Program-made: the position numbers and the translations under genes
Assembly: GCF_013106755.1 (NCBI RefSeq)
Contig: NZ_WHPF01000006.1
Span: 62,001-126,000 of the forward strand
DNA from: Limnovirga soli
GTDB taxonomy: Bacteria; Bacteroidota; Bacteroidia; Chitinophagales; Chitinophagaceae
Reading direction: 5' to 3'
Length of the DNA: 64,000 bases
Shown: in pieces, positions 41,677 through 51,779 of the stretch
How the letters are laid out: each line of letters begins with the position of its first letter
Position numbering within the stretch: position 1 is the stretch's first letter
Notes under the pieces: model-generated
Database searches by the model: none
The model's input: only the letters and a program-made list of their open reading frames with translations
Told to the model about the DNA's origin: nothing

Positions 41677-44600
41677 TTAAGAACTTAAGCTTCTAAAATC
41701 TACAGGTACCAGCTTACTAACGCCTGCCTCCTGCATGGTAACACCATAAATAACATCTACTGTACTCATGGTCATTTTATTATGGGTTACAATAATAAAC
41801 TGCGAATTTTCGCTAAACTTCTTAATCATTTGGGTAAACTTACCTACGTTGGCATCATCCAATGGTGCATCTACCTCATCCAAAATACAGAATGGCGCAG
41901 GTTTAATTAAATAAATGGCAAATAGCAATGCAGTAGCAGTAAGTGTTTTTTCCCCACCACTTAACTGACTAATGCTCGATGGCCTTTTACCCTTAGGTTT
42001 GGCAATAATATCAATACCTGTTTCTGCTAAGTTATCCGGGTTTTCCAGCACCATATCTGCAGTATCTTCATCGGTAAACAGGGCTTTAAATACTTTTTGA
42101 AAGTTTTCCCTTACCTGATTAAAAGTATCCAAAAATTGCTGGTTGGCTGTAGCTTCAACTTCCTGAATGGTTTGTAAAAGACTTTCTTTGGCGTTTACCA
42201 GGTCGTTCTTTTGTTCCAGAATAAACTCATACCGCTTTTTCATTTCGGTATAGGCTTCAATGGCTGTTGGGTTTACCTCGCCAATATTCTCCAGCCTTTT
42301 GCGCATTCTTTCTGAGCTATTTTGCAATTCTTCCAAACTGGAATTGGTAGTTCTTGCCTGATCCAGAATTTCATCCAGCTCTATTTTAAACTCTACATGC
42401 AGGCGCTCTTTCATGCCAGCCAGCTGTAGTTTTAGTTCATTTAGTTTATCCTTTATTTCGCTAAGTAAATGTTCCGTCATTTCACGGCTTTTTACTTTTA
42501 AGCGCAGCTCACTTTCTTTTGCCTGTAAAAAGTTCCGCAGGTTATAATAAGCCTGATCTGCCTCATTTAACTTTTTTTCTTCTTCCTCTTTTTTATGCAT
42601 CAGGTCAAACAATAGGTCAATACTTGCAGCCAATGCCTCTTCACTATCCGTAATATTTTCGGCAGCTTCGGCCAGTTGTTTGGTATTTATTTCTATTTGA
42701 TTGTGCAGTTCATTAAGCTGATTTTCTTTAAAAATCAGTTCCTGCCTGATAGCCGTTATTTTGCTGGTTTGTCTTGTTAATTGCAGGTTAGTATCGTTAA
42801 AAGTTGCTGTGGACTGGCTATAGTCCTGTTCTGCCAGCTGGTAATCCTGTTCCAGCAATCGCATTTCCTGTGAGGTATTTTGCAGTTGTTCGTTTAAAAA
42901 AATAAGTGCTTCACGTGTTTCGGCAATTCCATCCTGCTCATCCTGCAGGCGTTCTTCAATATCCTGTAGGCGTTGGTGGGCATTTTGCTGTGCAGCCTGT
43001 AGGTTTTCAATCCTGTTTCTAACCGCAAATACCTGATTGGTTAACTGGTTAATTTCATTTTCGGTTTGCTTAATTACATTTTCTTTAAGCTGCTCGTTAT
43101 AACCAATAACCTCATTGTGCTTTTGCTTTATCTCTGCCTTCAGGGCATTAACAACAGCATCCTGCAACACAATTTCATCATGCAATTTTTCCAGGTTTTT
43201 GGCACGGCCAATTTTTTTTCCCTCAAATAAACCAACACTACCACCGGTTAGGGTATATTTTCCCTTTACATATTTTCCACTGCTTTCTAATACCACCGCA
43301 TCCTCACTTTGTGCAAAAGCGGCATCGTTTTCAGCAATGTACACATTACCCAACAGGTATTCTGCCAGTTTAGTATATTGTTCGTCTACCTCAATAATAC
43401 TCATTACAGGAATGGTATTCGCAGGTTGGCGGGTGTTTACTTTGCTGTCGTTCAACTTATCCAACATAAAAAAGTTGGCTTTTCCTTTTTTATTATCATC
43501 CAACAGATGAACAGCCTGTAATCCCTCTTCCAAATTATTTACTACATAATAATTCAGATATGGTTCCAACACGTTTTCTACAGCCGTGCGGTATTCCTCT
43601 TTTACATAAATAATATCTGATAAAATTGGTGCAGTATGGTTCCAATTTGGGTTTTTATGTAAAAATTTTACACTTTCCGGATAGCCTTCCATCGAATCAA
43701 TCAGGCTCTTTAGCAAATCGTATTCATTGCGGCGGGCATCCAGTTTACGGTTTTCATCAGCCAGTTGATTTCGCAATACTTCCAATTGAGACTGGGTTTC
43801 CAGTATTTGCTCCTTGGTGCGTTCATGCTGTTCCTGTAACTGTAATAAATCAGCCCGCTTATTATCCAGCGCTTCTTCTTTTTCCTGCAGTTCAATGGCC
43901 AATTGTTGTAACTGGCTATCCCTGTTCTGCTTTTCATCGGTTAATTGAGCTTGTGCCCTTTGCAGGTTTTGAATAGAGGTATCAGCTACTGCCACCTTTT
44001 TTTCTGCATCAAACTGGCCTCGTTGAATTTGCTGAAAAGTGCCCCGCAAACTATCCACACTGCTCCGTTTTTCATCAAATAAGCGGCGCTTTTCTTCTAC
44101 TTCAAATTTGGCAGCTTCCAGTTCGGACTGAATTTTTAATAAACGCTCTTCTTCATCTTTTACCTGTAACTGACTGTATTGAATAGAATCTTCAATGGTT
44201 CTTAATTGCCCCTCTGCCTTATTTAAAAAATCGTGCAGACTAGTTTCCTTTTCTTTTAAATAATGCAGCTTTTGAGTAGCCAGGTTCTTTTCATTCTCCC
44301 GGGTACGTACATCCTGTACCAATGCATTAAACTCGTGTTGCATCGATTGCAGCGCTCTTTCCTTCTCAATAAAACCAACTTTTTCCTGTTCCAGTGCAGC
44401 TTCTTCTGTAGCAATTTCCGCTTCCAGTAAAACTCTTTTATCGGTTTCGGCTTCCTGTTTTTCGTTTAAATCTCGGTAAGTAGTATTAAAACCATCCAAT
44501 GAAGCCTTGGCCAATTCAACTGAAATTTCTTTGTAATCCTTTTTTATTTCAAAGTATTTCTCGGCTTTTTTTGCCTGGTTTTCCAGCATTTTCAGCTGGT

Positions 44601-45198
44601 TATTTATCTCAAACAATAAGTCTTCAATACGATTAAGATCCTGTTCGGTGGCGTCTAATTTATTCTTGGCTTCTTTTTTTCTTGTTTTATAAATGGTAAT
44701 GCCAGCTGCTTGTTCCAGCATACGGCGGCGACTGTTTTCCTTATCCTTGATAATATCGTCTACCATGCCCAACTCAATAATGGCATAACTATCGGTTGAA
44801 ACTCCGGTATCAAGAAAAAGGTTATTGATATCTTTTAAACGGCATTGAACATCGTTAAGGCGATATTCACTTTCACCGTTTTTATAAAACCTACGCGTTA
44901 CAGTAACTGTACTAAACTCTGTTGGCAGCAGGTTACGGGTATTTTCAAAAGTAAGACTCACTTCAGCCAAACCACTGGCACTTCTGGTTTTACTGCCATT
45001 AAATACCAATGCCTCAAGATTTTCACTTCTTAAAGCAGATATCTTTTGCTCGCCAATTACCCAGCGAATAGAATCAATAATATTACTCTTACCGCAACCG
45101 TTGGGGCCAATAATACCGGTAATACCTTCGTCAAAATTCACGATGGTTTTATCAGCAAAACTTTTAAAGCCCTTAATTTCTAATGATTTTAATCTCAC
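41677..45198 (-). CDS. smc: Chromosome segregation protein SMC
   Basis: A 1173-residue protein with a GTG start. The N-terminal Walker A is GPNGCGKSNIIDSIRWVIGEQ. Two long coiled-coil arms surround a hinge at about residues 505-660 (TAPILSDIIYVKEEYR to KYTLTGGSVGLFEGKK). The C-terminal head has the ABC signature SQLSGGEKTLTATALLFAIY and Walker B FCILDEVDAPLDDAN. It forms the condensin ring that loops and segregates DNA. No scpA/scpB are nearby. Confidence 0.97.
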   Translation of the reverse strand: MRLKSLEIKGFKSFADKTIVNFDEGITGIIGPNGCGKSNIIDSIRWVIGEQKISALRSENLEALVFNGSKTRSASGLAEVSLTFENTRNLLPTEFSTVTVTRRFYKNGESEYRLNDVQCRLKDINNLFLDTGVSTDSYAIIELGMVDDIIKDKENSRRRMLEQAAGITIYKTRKKEAKNKLDATEQDLNRIEDLLFEINNQLKMLENQAKKAEKYFEIKKDYKEISVELAKASLDGFNTTYRDLNEKQEAETDKRVLLEAEIATEEAALEQEKVGFIEKERALQSMQHEFNALVQDVRTRENEKNLATQKLHYLKEKETSLHDFLNKAEGQLRTIEDSIQYSQLQVKDEEERLLKIQSELEAAKFEVEEKRRLFDEKRSSVDSLRGTFQQIQRGQFDAEKKVAVADTSIQNLQRAQAQLTDEKQNRDSQLQQLAIELQEKEEALDNKRADLLQLQEQHERTKEQILETQSQLEVLRNQLADENRKLDARRNEYDLLKSLIDSMEGYPESVKFLHKNPNWNHTAPILSDIIYVKEEYRTAVENVLEPYLNYYVVNNLEEGLQAVHLLDDNKKGKANFFMLDKLNDSKVNTRQPANTIPVMSIIEVDEQYTKLAEYLLGNVYIAENDAAFAQSEDAVVLESSGKYVKGKYTLTGGSVGLFEGKKIGRAKNLEKLHDEIVLQDAVVNALKAEIKQKHNEVIGYNEQLKENVIKQTENEINQLTNQVFAVRNRIENLQAAQQNAHQRLQDIEERLQDEQDGIAETREALIFLNEQLQNTSQEMRLLEQDYQLAEQDYSQSTATFNDTNLQLTRQTSKITAIRQELIFKENQLNELHNQIEINTKQLAEAAENITDSEEALAASIDLLFDLMHKKEEEEKKLNEADQAYYNLRNFLQAKESELRLKVKSREMTEHLLSEIKDKLNELKLQLAGMKERLHVEFKIELDEILDQARTTNSSLEELQNSSERMRKRLENIGEVNPTAIEAYTEMKKRYEFILEQKNDLVNAKESLLQTIQEVEATANQQFLDTFNQVRENFQKVFKALFTDEDTADMVLENPDNLAETGIDIIAKPKGKRPSSISQLSGGEKTLTATALLFAIYLIKPAPFCILDEVDAPLDDANVGKFTQMIKKFSENSQFIIVTHNKMTMSTVDVIYGVTMQEAGVSKLVPVDFRSLSS

Positions 45199-45220
45199 GT
45201 TTCACCCATTTTGTCAAATG

Positions 45221-45228
45221 CGAACTTA
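45221..45228 (-). promoter_or_regulatory. -7 promoter box for smc (tentative)
   Basis: On the minus strand this reads TAAGTTCG, one mismatch from TAnnTTTG, about 22 bp upstream of the GTG start. Confidence 0.35.
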
Positions 45229-45404
45229 GGCTAATTGCACTATAAAATAAAAGTTGAATAAGGGGTTGTGGAGAAGCTGTGCAGAATTTACTTAAAGCTT
45301 TAATACTTATCCACACTAAAAAAGAGAATAAAACCTTCTTTTACTTGTATATCAATTATTTATAAATTTTAATGCATATTTTTTGTTACAATCTATTGCG
45401 CCTC

Positions 45405-45458
45405 AATTTAGCTGTTGTTGTGTCACTCACTTGTACAATTTATCAATTAGCAGCAAAA
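45405..45458 (-). repeat. Intergenic repeat copy, ACAAGTGAGTGACACAA core
   Basis: The variant core is at 45418-45434, with left end TTTGCTGCTAATTG on the minus strand. It shares its core with the copy at 10305-10321. Confidence 0.65.
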
Positions 45459-45755
45459 TAATTATTGGTATAGATAATGCCTTTTCTATTCGAAGTAGTT
45501 TAACCAGGTAATCTATTCCGCATTGGTATATTTCTGACGCTTTAATTTGCTTACAAATTAAGTTAAATTAATTTTATAATATTGATTTACAGTTATTTAA
45601 ACAATATGATAGATGATTAATTAAATATAAATATTGCCTAATTAGTAATAAATACAGTCTGCCATAATTTGATTTTACAATTTTATTGATGATTGCTATA
45701 TCAGAACAGCCCGAACATCCTAATTTAGTAGTTGTTTGTACCTTATACATATTGA

Positions 45756-46406
45756 ATGCTACCAAAAGATTACTATACTATCCTGGGTGTTTTGCCTGAT
45801 GCTACTGATGCCGAGATAAAACAGTCTTACCGCAAACTTGCCATGAAATACCACCCCGATAAAAACCCGGAAGACAGTGTTTCAGAGGCAACATTTAAGG
45901 AGATTGCGGAGGCTTACGAGATATTATCCGATAGGGTAAAAAGAGAAGATTATCATTATAAAAGATTGTACACCTATAACTATAGCTTTAAAAAGTCGCC
46001 CACAATAACACCGGCATCTATATTAAAAGCAGCCTTTACACTAAAAAATATGGTGAAAAGCTCTGACCCCTACCGTATTAACAGGGATGCTTTATCCTTT
46101 CAGCTTGAACAGGTGTTGAGTGAAAAGCACCTGGAGGTACTGGAAAAGGAAAAGGCAACAGCCATCAACCTTGAAATAATTAATGTGGTTTTAGTGTCTG
46201 CAAAACTGTTAACGATAGATCTTTTAATAAACTTATTACCCAAGCTTACCAAACTGGCTAATGAAAACCAGGTCGCGTTGGACAAAATTGACATTTTGGT
46301 TAACCAAAAAAAGAAGGAAGCCAAATGGGAAAAAGTAAAGCCCTTTATTGCGGTTGGTGTTACTATAATTTTATGCATAATTATGTATATAATTGGTAAA
46401 CAATAA
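45756..46406 (+). CDS. DnaJ-domain protein with C-terminal membrane anchor
   Basis: A 216-residue protein. The J domain occupies residues 1-70: [32 protein letters not shown] includes the HPD motif that stimulates DnaK ATPase. The middle is helical and low-complexity. A membrane helix sits near the C-terminus ([18 protein letters not shown]), so the J domain probably faces the cytoplasm and recruits DnaK to the membrane. It lacks the Gly/Phe and zinc regions of canonical DnaJ. Confidence 0.87.
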   Translation: MLPKDYYTILGVLPDATDAEIKQSYRKLAMKYHPDKNPEDSVSEATFKEIAEAYEILSDRVKREDYHYKRLYTYNYSFKKSPTITPASILKAAFTLKNMVKSSDPYRINRDALSFQLEQVLSEKHLEVLEKEKATAINLEIINVVLVSAKLLTIDLLINLLPKLTKLANENQVALDKIDILVNQKKKEAKWEKVKPFIAVGVTIILCIIMYIIGKQ

Positions 46407-46509
46407 TTTACAAAATTTATATACTAATTTAAAGAATATAAAATAACCTTTATTGAATTGCAGCAAATAAGGACAGACTTTCATTATCGGTACAAATAGC
46501 ACAGCCCAA

Positions 46510-46575
46510 TAGCATTACCAGCCGTACAAGAGTGCGACGCAAGAAAAGACCAATTTGGCTTCAACTGCCGGGCTA
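46510..46575 (+). repeat. Intergenic repeat copy, ACAAGAGTGCGACGCAAG core
   Basis: The core is at 46526-46543, with right end TGCCGGGCTAACAAAG about 10 bp from the esterase stop. It is antisense to that gene. Confidence 0.9.
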
Positions 46576-46584
46576 ACAAAGTTC

Positions 46585-47508
46585 TTACAAAAGCTTATTT
46601 GCTTTTAGCCAATTTAAGCAACGATCGAACCACTGATCGTTGGTGGTGGGATTGTGTAATCCAAAACCATGTCCGCCATTTTGATAAATATGCATCTCGG
46701 CTTGAATATTATGGCTAATGAGCGACTGATAATATAAAATACTATTTTCTGGCTTTACAGCACCGTCGTCTGAAGCATGCACCAGAAATGCTGGCGGGGT
46801 TTTATCTGTTATTTGGTCTTCGTTGCTAAAATAGGTAGTCATAGCCGCAGTGGGTTTATTGCCAATGAGGTTATTACGCGAACCCATATGCCCTACCTCT
46901 TCTTTAAAACTAATAACGGGGTAAATAAGCAGGGAGAAATCTGGCCTTAAATTGGCACCAGCCAGCTCTTTACGAACCGGATCGTTAAAATGCACACTGG
47001 CAGATGCTGCCAAATGCCCACCTGCAGAAAAACCCATAATACCCACTTTGTTTACATTGATATTGTACTGGGCAGCATGGGAACGTATAAAATACAAACC
47101 TTGCTGGGCGTCCATTAAAGGCACATAAGCTTTATTGGTCATACAGGCATCATCAGGCAAACGGTAATACAGCACAAAGGCCGTGATGCCATTATCATTA
47201 AATATTTTTGCAAACTCCGCACCTTCGTGACCAGCAGCCAATACGCCATAACCGCCGCCGGGACAAATTAAAACCGCCGTACCATTTTGTTTTTCTTTGG
47301 CAGGTTGATAAACGGTAATAGTTGGAGTAGTTACATGCTGCACTATCAACAAACCACTTTTGTTCCAGCTGGTATCAATAAACTCTTTTTGAACTGCATT
47401 ACAAGGTATTGCATTGGGTACGGCTCCATCATACAAAGAGAAAACCTGCTGGGCATGTATGGCTTGCATGAACATAAAATAGCTAATGGCTGTTATAAGT
47501 TTTTTCAT
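46585..47508 (-). CDS. Exported alpha/beta hydrolase, acetylxylan-esterase-like
   Basis: A 307-residue protein with a signal peptide (to about residue 19). The oxyanion segment ICPGGGYGVLAAGHEG is followed by the nucleophile elbow GFSAGGHLAAS, the acid FLVHASDDGAVKPENS, and the catalytic His in GGHGFGLHNP. BD-FAE/acetylxylan-esterase-like exported hydrolases in Bacteroidota deacetylate plant polysaccharides; this substrate is inferred. Confidence 0.88.
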   Translation of the reverse strand: MKKLITAISYFMFMQAIHAQQVFSLYDGAVPNAIPCNAVQKEFIDTSWNKSGLLIVQHVTTPTITVYQPAKEKQNGTAVLICPGGGYGVLAAGHEGAEFAKIFNDNGITAFVLYYRLPDDACMTNKAYVPLMDAQQGLYFIRSHAAQYNINVNKVGIMGFSAGGHLAASASVHFNDPVRKELAGANLRPDFSLLIYPVISFKEEVGHMGSRNNLIGNKPTAAMTTYFSNEDQITDKTPPAFLVHASDDGAVKPENSILYYQSLISHNIQAEMHIYQNGGHGFGLHNPTTNDQWFDRCLNWLKANKLL

Positions 47509-47649
47509 AATGGATTATAAAATAGAAAATGCTTTAAATATTTTCTAAGTTAGCGGATTAATACTGTACCTGGCAAAAATTATTTATAATCAATAACTAA
47601 TGCAATACGGTTAGCTATTTACATTGAAAAGGATTTTCAACATTAACAC

Positions 47650-48390
47650 ATGTACAGTACATTAACCATTGTTAGATACCCAAAACTGTTGGGAATTGCC
47701 GGCTTCATCTCTATGGCAATTTTTAGAGTGCCCTTGCTGTTTAATAAGCAATTAAGTTTTTGGAAACTGATGGGCTGCGGCAAAAACGGCACATTTGATA
47801 TTTACCCCGATTGGCGGCAATGGGCCATTTTAACAGTACATAATGCGATCCCAGAAAAACAGGTAATACCGGTTTATGGTGGCTTTATACACCAATGGTT
47901 TCATTTTTTTGGCTGTGAAATTTTCACTATAACCCTGGAAGCGATGGAAGGCCATGGTAGCTGGGATGGTAAACCCGTTTTTGGTGATTTAGCCAAACAA
48001 ACAGATTATAATGGATTGATTGCGGTATTAACGAGGGCAACTATCCGTTTAAACAAACTAAGTTCGTTTTGGAAAAATGTAAACAGTGTGGCGCAAAGAA
48101 TGGCAGATGCCCCGGGTTTTATAACATCCGTAGGCATTGGAGAAGTGCCCTGGATAAAACAAGCCACTTTTAGTGTATGGGAAAGTAAGGAACACATGAA
48201 GCAATTTGCCTATAAAATGCAGGAACATGCTGCAGTAATTAAAGCTACCAGAAAGGAAAATTGGTATAGTGAAGATATGTTTGTACGGTTTAAACCCATT
48301 GCAGTTTCTGGAACATTGAATGGCATTAATCCATTAGCAGGAAAGGTAGGAAGCAATAAACAGTACCATGGTCAATATCAGGGCCTGTGA
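47650..48390 (+). CDS. CrtA-like (spheroidene monooxygenase-type) protein
   Basis: A 246-residue protein of the DUF3291/CrtA-like ferredoxin fold. LTRATIRLNKLSSFWKNV, GFITSVGIGEVPWIKQATFSVWES and MKQFAYK match the monooxygenase-like signature of spheroidene monooxygenase and its relatives. CrtA adds oxygen to carotenoids in phototrophs. Here no other carotenoid gene is nearby, so the function may differ. It ends 13 bp inside the convergent GNAT stop. Confidence 0.72.
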   Translation: MYSTLTIVRYPKLLGIAGFISMAIFRVPLLFNKQLSFWKLMGCGKNGTFDIYPDWRQWAILTVHNAIPEKQVIPVYGGFIHQWFHFFGCEIFTITLEAMEGHGSWDGKPVFGDLAKQTDYNGLIAVLTRATIRLNKLSSFWKNVNSVAQRMADAPGFITSVGIGEVPWIKQATFSVWESKEHMKQFAYKMQEHAAVIKATRKENWYSEDMFVRFKPIAVSGTLNGINPLAGKVGSNKQYHGQYQGL

Positions 48391-48881
48391 AACTTAAAAC
48401 GAATTAATATTTTCGAACCCTCCATCATATTTCCTACCATTGTAAAACCAGATTTAAGCAAAACCTGTTGAGATGCCAGATTGGGTTGCTCAGTTACCGC
48501 ATATAAAATATCCTGAAAATGATGTTCAAAGAAAAAGGGTTTACCAAAATGAACCAGTTCTGATGCATAACCCATACCCCAAAACTGTGGCAATAGTGCA
48601 TATCCAATTTGTAATTTTTCTTTTTCCTGTTCAATAGGAATTAGCGCAAATGAACCGGCAAATGCATTGGTAGCCTTTTCTATTACGGCCCATCTGCCAA
48701 GATTAGGATGCGAAGCATAGAATGCAATATTCCATAACAATGATTTTTCCGCTTCTTCCCTATTTACAGCTGGTCTGATATATCTTACAACTTCTTCATT
48801 ACCATTAAGATCAAAAAAATGTTGCAGGTCGTTTTTGGTAAATTGACGAATAATTAAGCGGGGTGTTTCAAATATGATCAT
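48378..48881 (-). CDS. GNAT acetyltransferase, RimJ/RimL type
   Basis: A 167-residue GNAT. ETPRLIIRQFTKNDLQHFFDL is the typical RimJ/RimL N-terminus, and the loop LPQFWGMGYASELV is the acetyl-CoA site. It overlaps the upstream GNAT by 4 bp (ATGA) and is the last gene of the prfC-GNAT run. The substrate is unknown. Confidence 0.9.
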   Translation of the reverse strand: MIIFETPRLIIRQFTKNDLQHFFDLNGNEEVVRYIRPAVNREEAEKSLLWNIAFYASHPNLGRWAVIEKATNAFAGSFALIPIEQEKEKLQIGYALLPQFWGMGYASELVHFGKPFFFEHHFQDILYAVTEQPNLASQQVLLKSGFTMVGNMMEGSKILIRFKFHRP

Positions 48882-49420
48882 AATGGCAATAAGGTTTTCT
48901 CCATAATATACATACCGCGGAAATGCTTCAACATTTGAGGAAAGTCTAGCTGATAATTGCCGGTGATTACAAAGCCCATTTTATGATAAAAGCGTATGGC
49001 GGCAGCACTGCTATCCATCACTTTTAAAACGATGCCTGCCTTTCCCATTTCAGTTGCCAATTGAACAATAAAAACAAGAATATTACTACCTATTCCATTA
49101 CCTGAAGTATGGCCCATAAGGTAAATCCGCTCCAATTCAAGAGCATTATCAGTGTCGGCTGCAAATGAGGGATTGATATTTAATTTTACAAATCCAACAG
49201 GTATATCCAGGTGGCAAACCAGGTAAAATACTGCATTTGCATCGGCCAATTCACTTTGCAACCGGGCAATATTAAAGCAATTATTAATATACCATTCACC
49301 CCCATCATCCCATAAATGAAGGTAATGATCCTTATAGGCTTTGATTGCAATATTGCTTAGGAGTGGTGCATCTTCTTTAATAAGTAATTGTAGCGTAGTA
49401 TGGCCGGCTAATTGTATCAT
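48878..49420 (-). CDS. GNAT acetyltransferase
   Basis: The ATG of MIQLAGHTTL is used (180 residues); a longer frame overlaps the upstream gene. ELERIYLMGHTSGNGIGSNILVFIV is the acetyl-CoA loop, and AIRFYHKMGFVITGNY follows. The spacing gives 20 bp to the upstream gene and a 4 bp overlap downstream, so translation is probably coupled. Confidence 0.88.
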   Translation of the reverse strand: MIQLAGHTTLQLLIKEDAPLLSNIAIKAYKDHYLHLWDDGGEWYINNCFNIARLQSELADANAVFYLVCHLDIPVGFVKLNINPSFAADTDNALELERIYLMGHTSGNGIGSNILVFIVQLATEMGKAGIVLKVMDSSAAAIRFYHKMGFVITGNYQLDFPQMLKHFRGMYIMEKTLLPL

Positions 49421-49440
49421 GGAATTGGTATACAATGAAA

Positions 49441-49950
49441 TTATACAGGCAAGTGCCATTCTAACAAGTCGTCCTCAACAACACCATACAATACAAAACC
49501 ATTCTTTTGCAAAATACGTGCAGAAGCGGTATTATCCTTTTCCGTTCTTGCCATCAATAGTTGTATAACAGGCTGCTGTTTGCACCATTGAACCATTGCA
49601 GATACAGCTTCGGTCATAATACCCTTACCCTCATAGGCTGGCATGGTGCCATAGCCAATTTCTACCATTCCACTTGCTGTGGGCTCACCTTTAAACCCAA
49701 GTTCAGCAACTATTGTGTTGGAAGCTTTTTCCACTACCGGCCAAATAGTATAATAAACAAAATTGTCAGCTGTAGCCTGCTGCATTTTGGGAATTGTAAA
49801 ACCCTCAATCATGTCTTTAAGATCAGCAGAAACCACACGGTTATTTTCCGTATACCCCATACTGCTTTCATAGATATTTTCTGCCAGCAAATAATCCAGC
49901 AGCGGATAGGTTTCTAATGGAAAAATATGCAGTCGCTTTGTTGCTAACAT
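49441..49950 (-). CDS. GNAT acetyltransferase, RimJ/RimL type
   Basis: The ATG of MLATKRLHIF is used (169 residues), 19 bp from the prfC stop. GYGTMPAYEGKGIMTEAVSAMV is the acetyl-CoA loop, and ASARILQKNGFVLYG the terminal segment. It differs from its two neighbours in sequence, so the three are not a recent duplication. Confidence 0.9.
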   Translation of the reverse strand: MLATKRLHIFPLETYPLLDYLLAENIYESSMGYTENNRVVSADLKDMIEGFTIPKMQQATADNFVYYTIWPVVEKASNTIVAELGFKGEPTASGMVEIGYGTMPAYEGKGIMTEAVSAMVQWCKQQPVIQLLMARTEKDNTASARILQKNGFVLYGVVEDDLLEWHLPV

Positions 49951-49969
49951 CTTGTATAAAAATGACTTT

Positions 49970-51556
49970 TTATTTATGAATTTCACTGGTAAAATGAAAT
50001 TGAATATCCGGATTATTTTGAATTTCTGTATTTAAAAACCATTCACTTTGGGCCAGATAAACCGGGTTACCATCCTTATCTTCTGCTGAATTGGATTGTT
50101 TAAACCGCAGAAAATCTTCCAGCTTTTTATCATCGGTGCTGGTTAGCCAGCAAGCCTTGAAGAATGGTAATGTTCTAAACTCGCAGGCAGCGCTATATTC
50201 ATGCAGTAGTCTATATTGTATTACCTCAAACTGCAATTCACCCACACAACCAATAATTTTTTTATTGCCACCAAATTGGGTAAACAGCTGCGCAACCCCT
50301 TCATCTGTTAACTGGCGGATACCTTTTTCCAGTTGTTTTGTTTTCATCGGGTCTTTATTCACCAGTTCTTTAAAAATTTCTGGTGAAAAAGAAGGAATAC
50401 CCGTAAAATAGAAATCTTCGCCTTCTGTTAGTGTATCGCCTATTTTAAAATTACCGGTATCAAATAAACCTACAACATCTCCGGCATAGGCATCGTCAAT
50501 TACATCTTTGCTTCGAGCCAAAAATGAATATGGGTTACTGAAACGTAAATCTCTGTCTAAACGTACATGGTGAAAATATTTATTCCGCTCAAACCTGCCA
50601 CTGCACACCCTTAAAAAGGCAATACGGTCGCGGTGTTTGGGGTCTAAATTGGCATGTATTTTAAATATAAAACCACTGAACTTATCCTCACCAGCTTCTA
50701 CATTTCTGGAGCTCGTTTCGCGGTCGCGGGGTACAGGGGCAATATCAATAAATGTATCCAGCAATTCTTTTACGCCAAAATTATTGATGGCACTGCCAAA
50801 AAATACAGGAGCTACTTTGCCTGCCAAATAATCAGCAGGGTTTAATTTTCCATAAACACCTTCAATCAATTCAACATCTTCCCGCAAAATATTGGCATCG
50901 CTTTCCCCTACTTTAGCATCAAGCCTTGCGTCAGCTAAGTCTTCAATAGCCACGCTACCTTCTTCATTAGCCTTGGTATTGGCCGTAAATAGTAAAAGAC
51001 TTTTATCGTGCAGGTTGTATACCCCTTTAAAATCTTTACCACTGTTTATGGGCCAGGTTAAAGGGTGCAGACTTAATTTTAGTTCTTTTTCAATTTCTTC
51101 CAGTAAATCAAAGCGGTTTTTACCATCCCGGTCCATTTTATTGATAAACACAATTACCGGTGTATCCCGCATACGGCATACTTCCATTAAACGCCTTGTT
51201 TGATCTTCTACCCCATTTACACTGTCTATCACGAGTACAACACTATCCACGGCAGTTAATGTGCGGTAAGTATCTTCGGCAAAATCTTTGTGACCTGGTG
51301 TATCCAGCAGATTAATCAGGTTATCCTGGTACTCAAAAGTCATAACACTGGTGGCAACAGAAATTCCACGCTGCCGCTCAATTTCCATAAAATCACTGGT
51401 GGCATGCTTTTTTATCTTGTTGCTTTTTACCGCACCAGCCGTTTGTATAGCACCGCCAAATAACAGGAATTTCTCTGTTAATGTGGTTTTACCCGCATCG
51501 GGGTGACTAATAATAGCAAAGGTTTTGCGCCTGTTAATTTCTTTTTCGTATTTCAT
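49970..51556 (-). CDS. prfC: Peptide chain release factor 3
   Basis: A 528-residue translational GTPase. G1 is [21 protein letters not shown], the switch region [20 protein letters not shown]3 [14 protein letters not shown], and G4 [10 protein letters not shown]. The RF3-specific C-terminal domains are complete ([29 protein letters not shown]). It recycles RF1/RF2 after termination. Three GNAT genes follow in the same direction. Confidence 0.96.
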   Translation of the reverse strand: MKYEKEINRRKTFAIISHPDAGKTTLTEKFLLFGGAIQTAGAVKSNKIKKHATSDFMEIERQRGISVATSVMTFEYQDNLINLLDTPGHKDFAEDTYRTLTAVDSVVLVIDSVNGVEDQTRRLMEVCRMRDTPVIVFINKMDRDGKNRFDLLEEIEKELKLSLHPLTWPINSGKDFKGVYNLHDKSLLLFTANTKANEEGSVAIEDLADARLDAKVGESDANILREDVELIEGVYGKLNPADYLAGKVAPVFFGSAINNFGVKELLDTFIDIAPVPRDRETSSRNVEAGEDKFSGFIFKIHANLDPKHRDRIAFLRVCSGRFERNKYFHHVRLDRDLRFSNPYSFLARSKDVIDDAYAGDVVGLFDTGNFKIGDTLTEGEDFYFTGIPSFSPEIFKELVNKDPMKTKQLEKGIRQLTDEGVAQLFTQFGGNKKIIGCVGELQFEVIQYRLLHEYSAACEFRTLPFFKACWLTSTDDKKLEDFLRFKQSNSAEDKDGNPVYLAQSEWFLNTEIQNNPDIQFHFTSEIHK

Positions 51557-51619
51557 ATTTATTCACCGAACGTTAAAAATACCTGCTGCGGAACAAAAAG
51601 GCAACAGTTATTTGGGCGG

Positions 51620-51627
51620 CAAAGGTA
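51620..51627 (-). promoter_or_regulatory. -7 promoter box for prfC
   Basis: On the minus strand this reads TACCTTTG followed by CCGCCC, a perfect TAnnTTTG, about 64 bp upstream of the start codon. Confidence 0.5.
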
Positions 51628-51704
51628 AGGTTTGCAAATTGTTTAGCCGCAGGTGTATGTCTTTATTCGCCATTACCTGTTTTGAAGTAAAAAACGGTAT
51701 TGCC

Positions 51705-51772
51705 GGGGAATGAACCGAACCCCTGCAGTGTGCGACGCAAGTAAAGCCTCCTAAACAACTCATTGCCGGGCC
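51705..51772 (+). repeat. Partly eroded intergenic repeat copy
   Basis: AGTGTGCGACGCAAG is at 51727-51741, after a GAATGAACCGAACCC stretch that resembles the other core type. The right end is CATTGCCGGGCCC, next to the ypdA stop. Confidence 0.75.
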
Positions 51773-51779
51773 CATAACC

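Larger units (their letters stand above)
45199..45755. other. Long divergent gap upstream of smc
   Basis: This 557 bp is strongly AT-rich. It holds the smc promoter region, one repeat copy at 45405-45458 and no convincing gene; short frames there have no family features. Confidence 0.5.

Noticed and set aside
45574-45765. A 63-residue minus-strand frame in the long gap upstream of smc
   Set aside because: It is AT-rich, lacks a ribosome-binding region or known motif, and overlaps the DnaJ start. It is most likely a chance frame.
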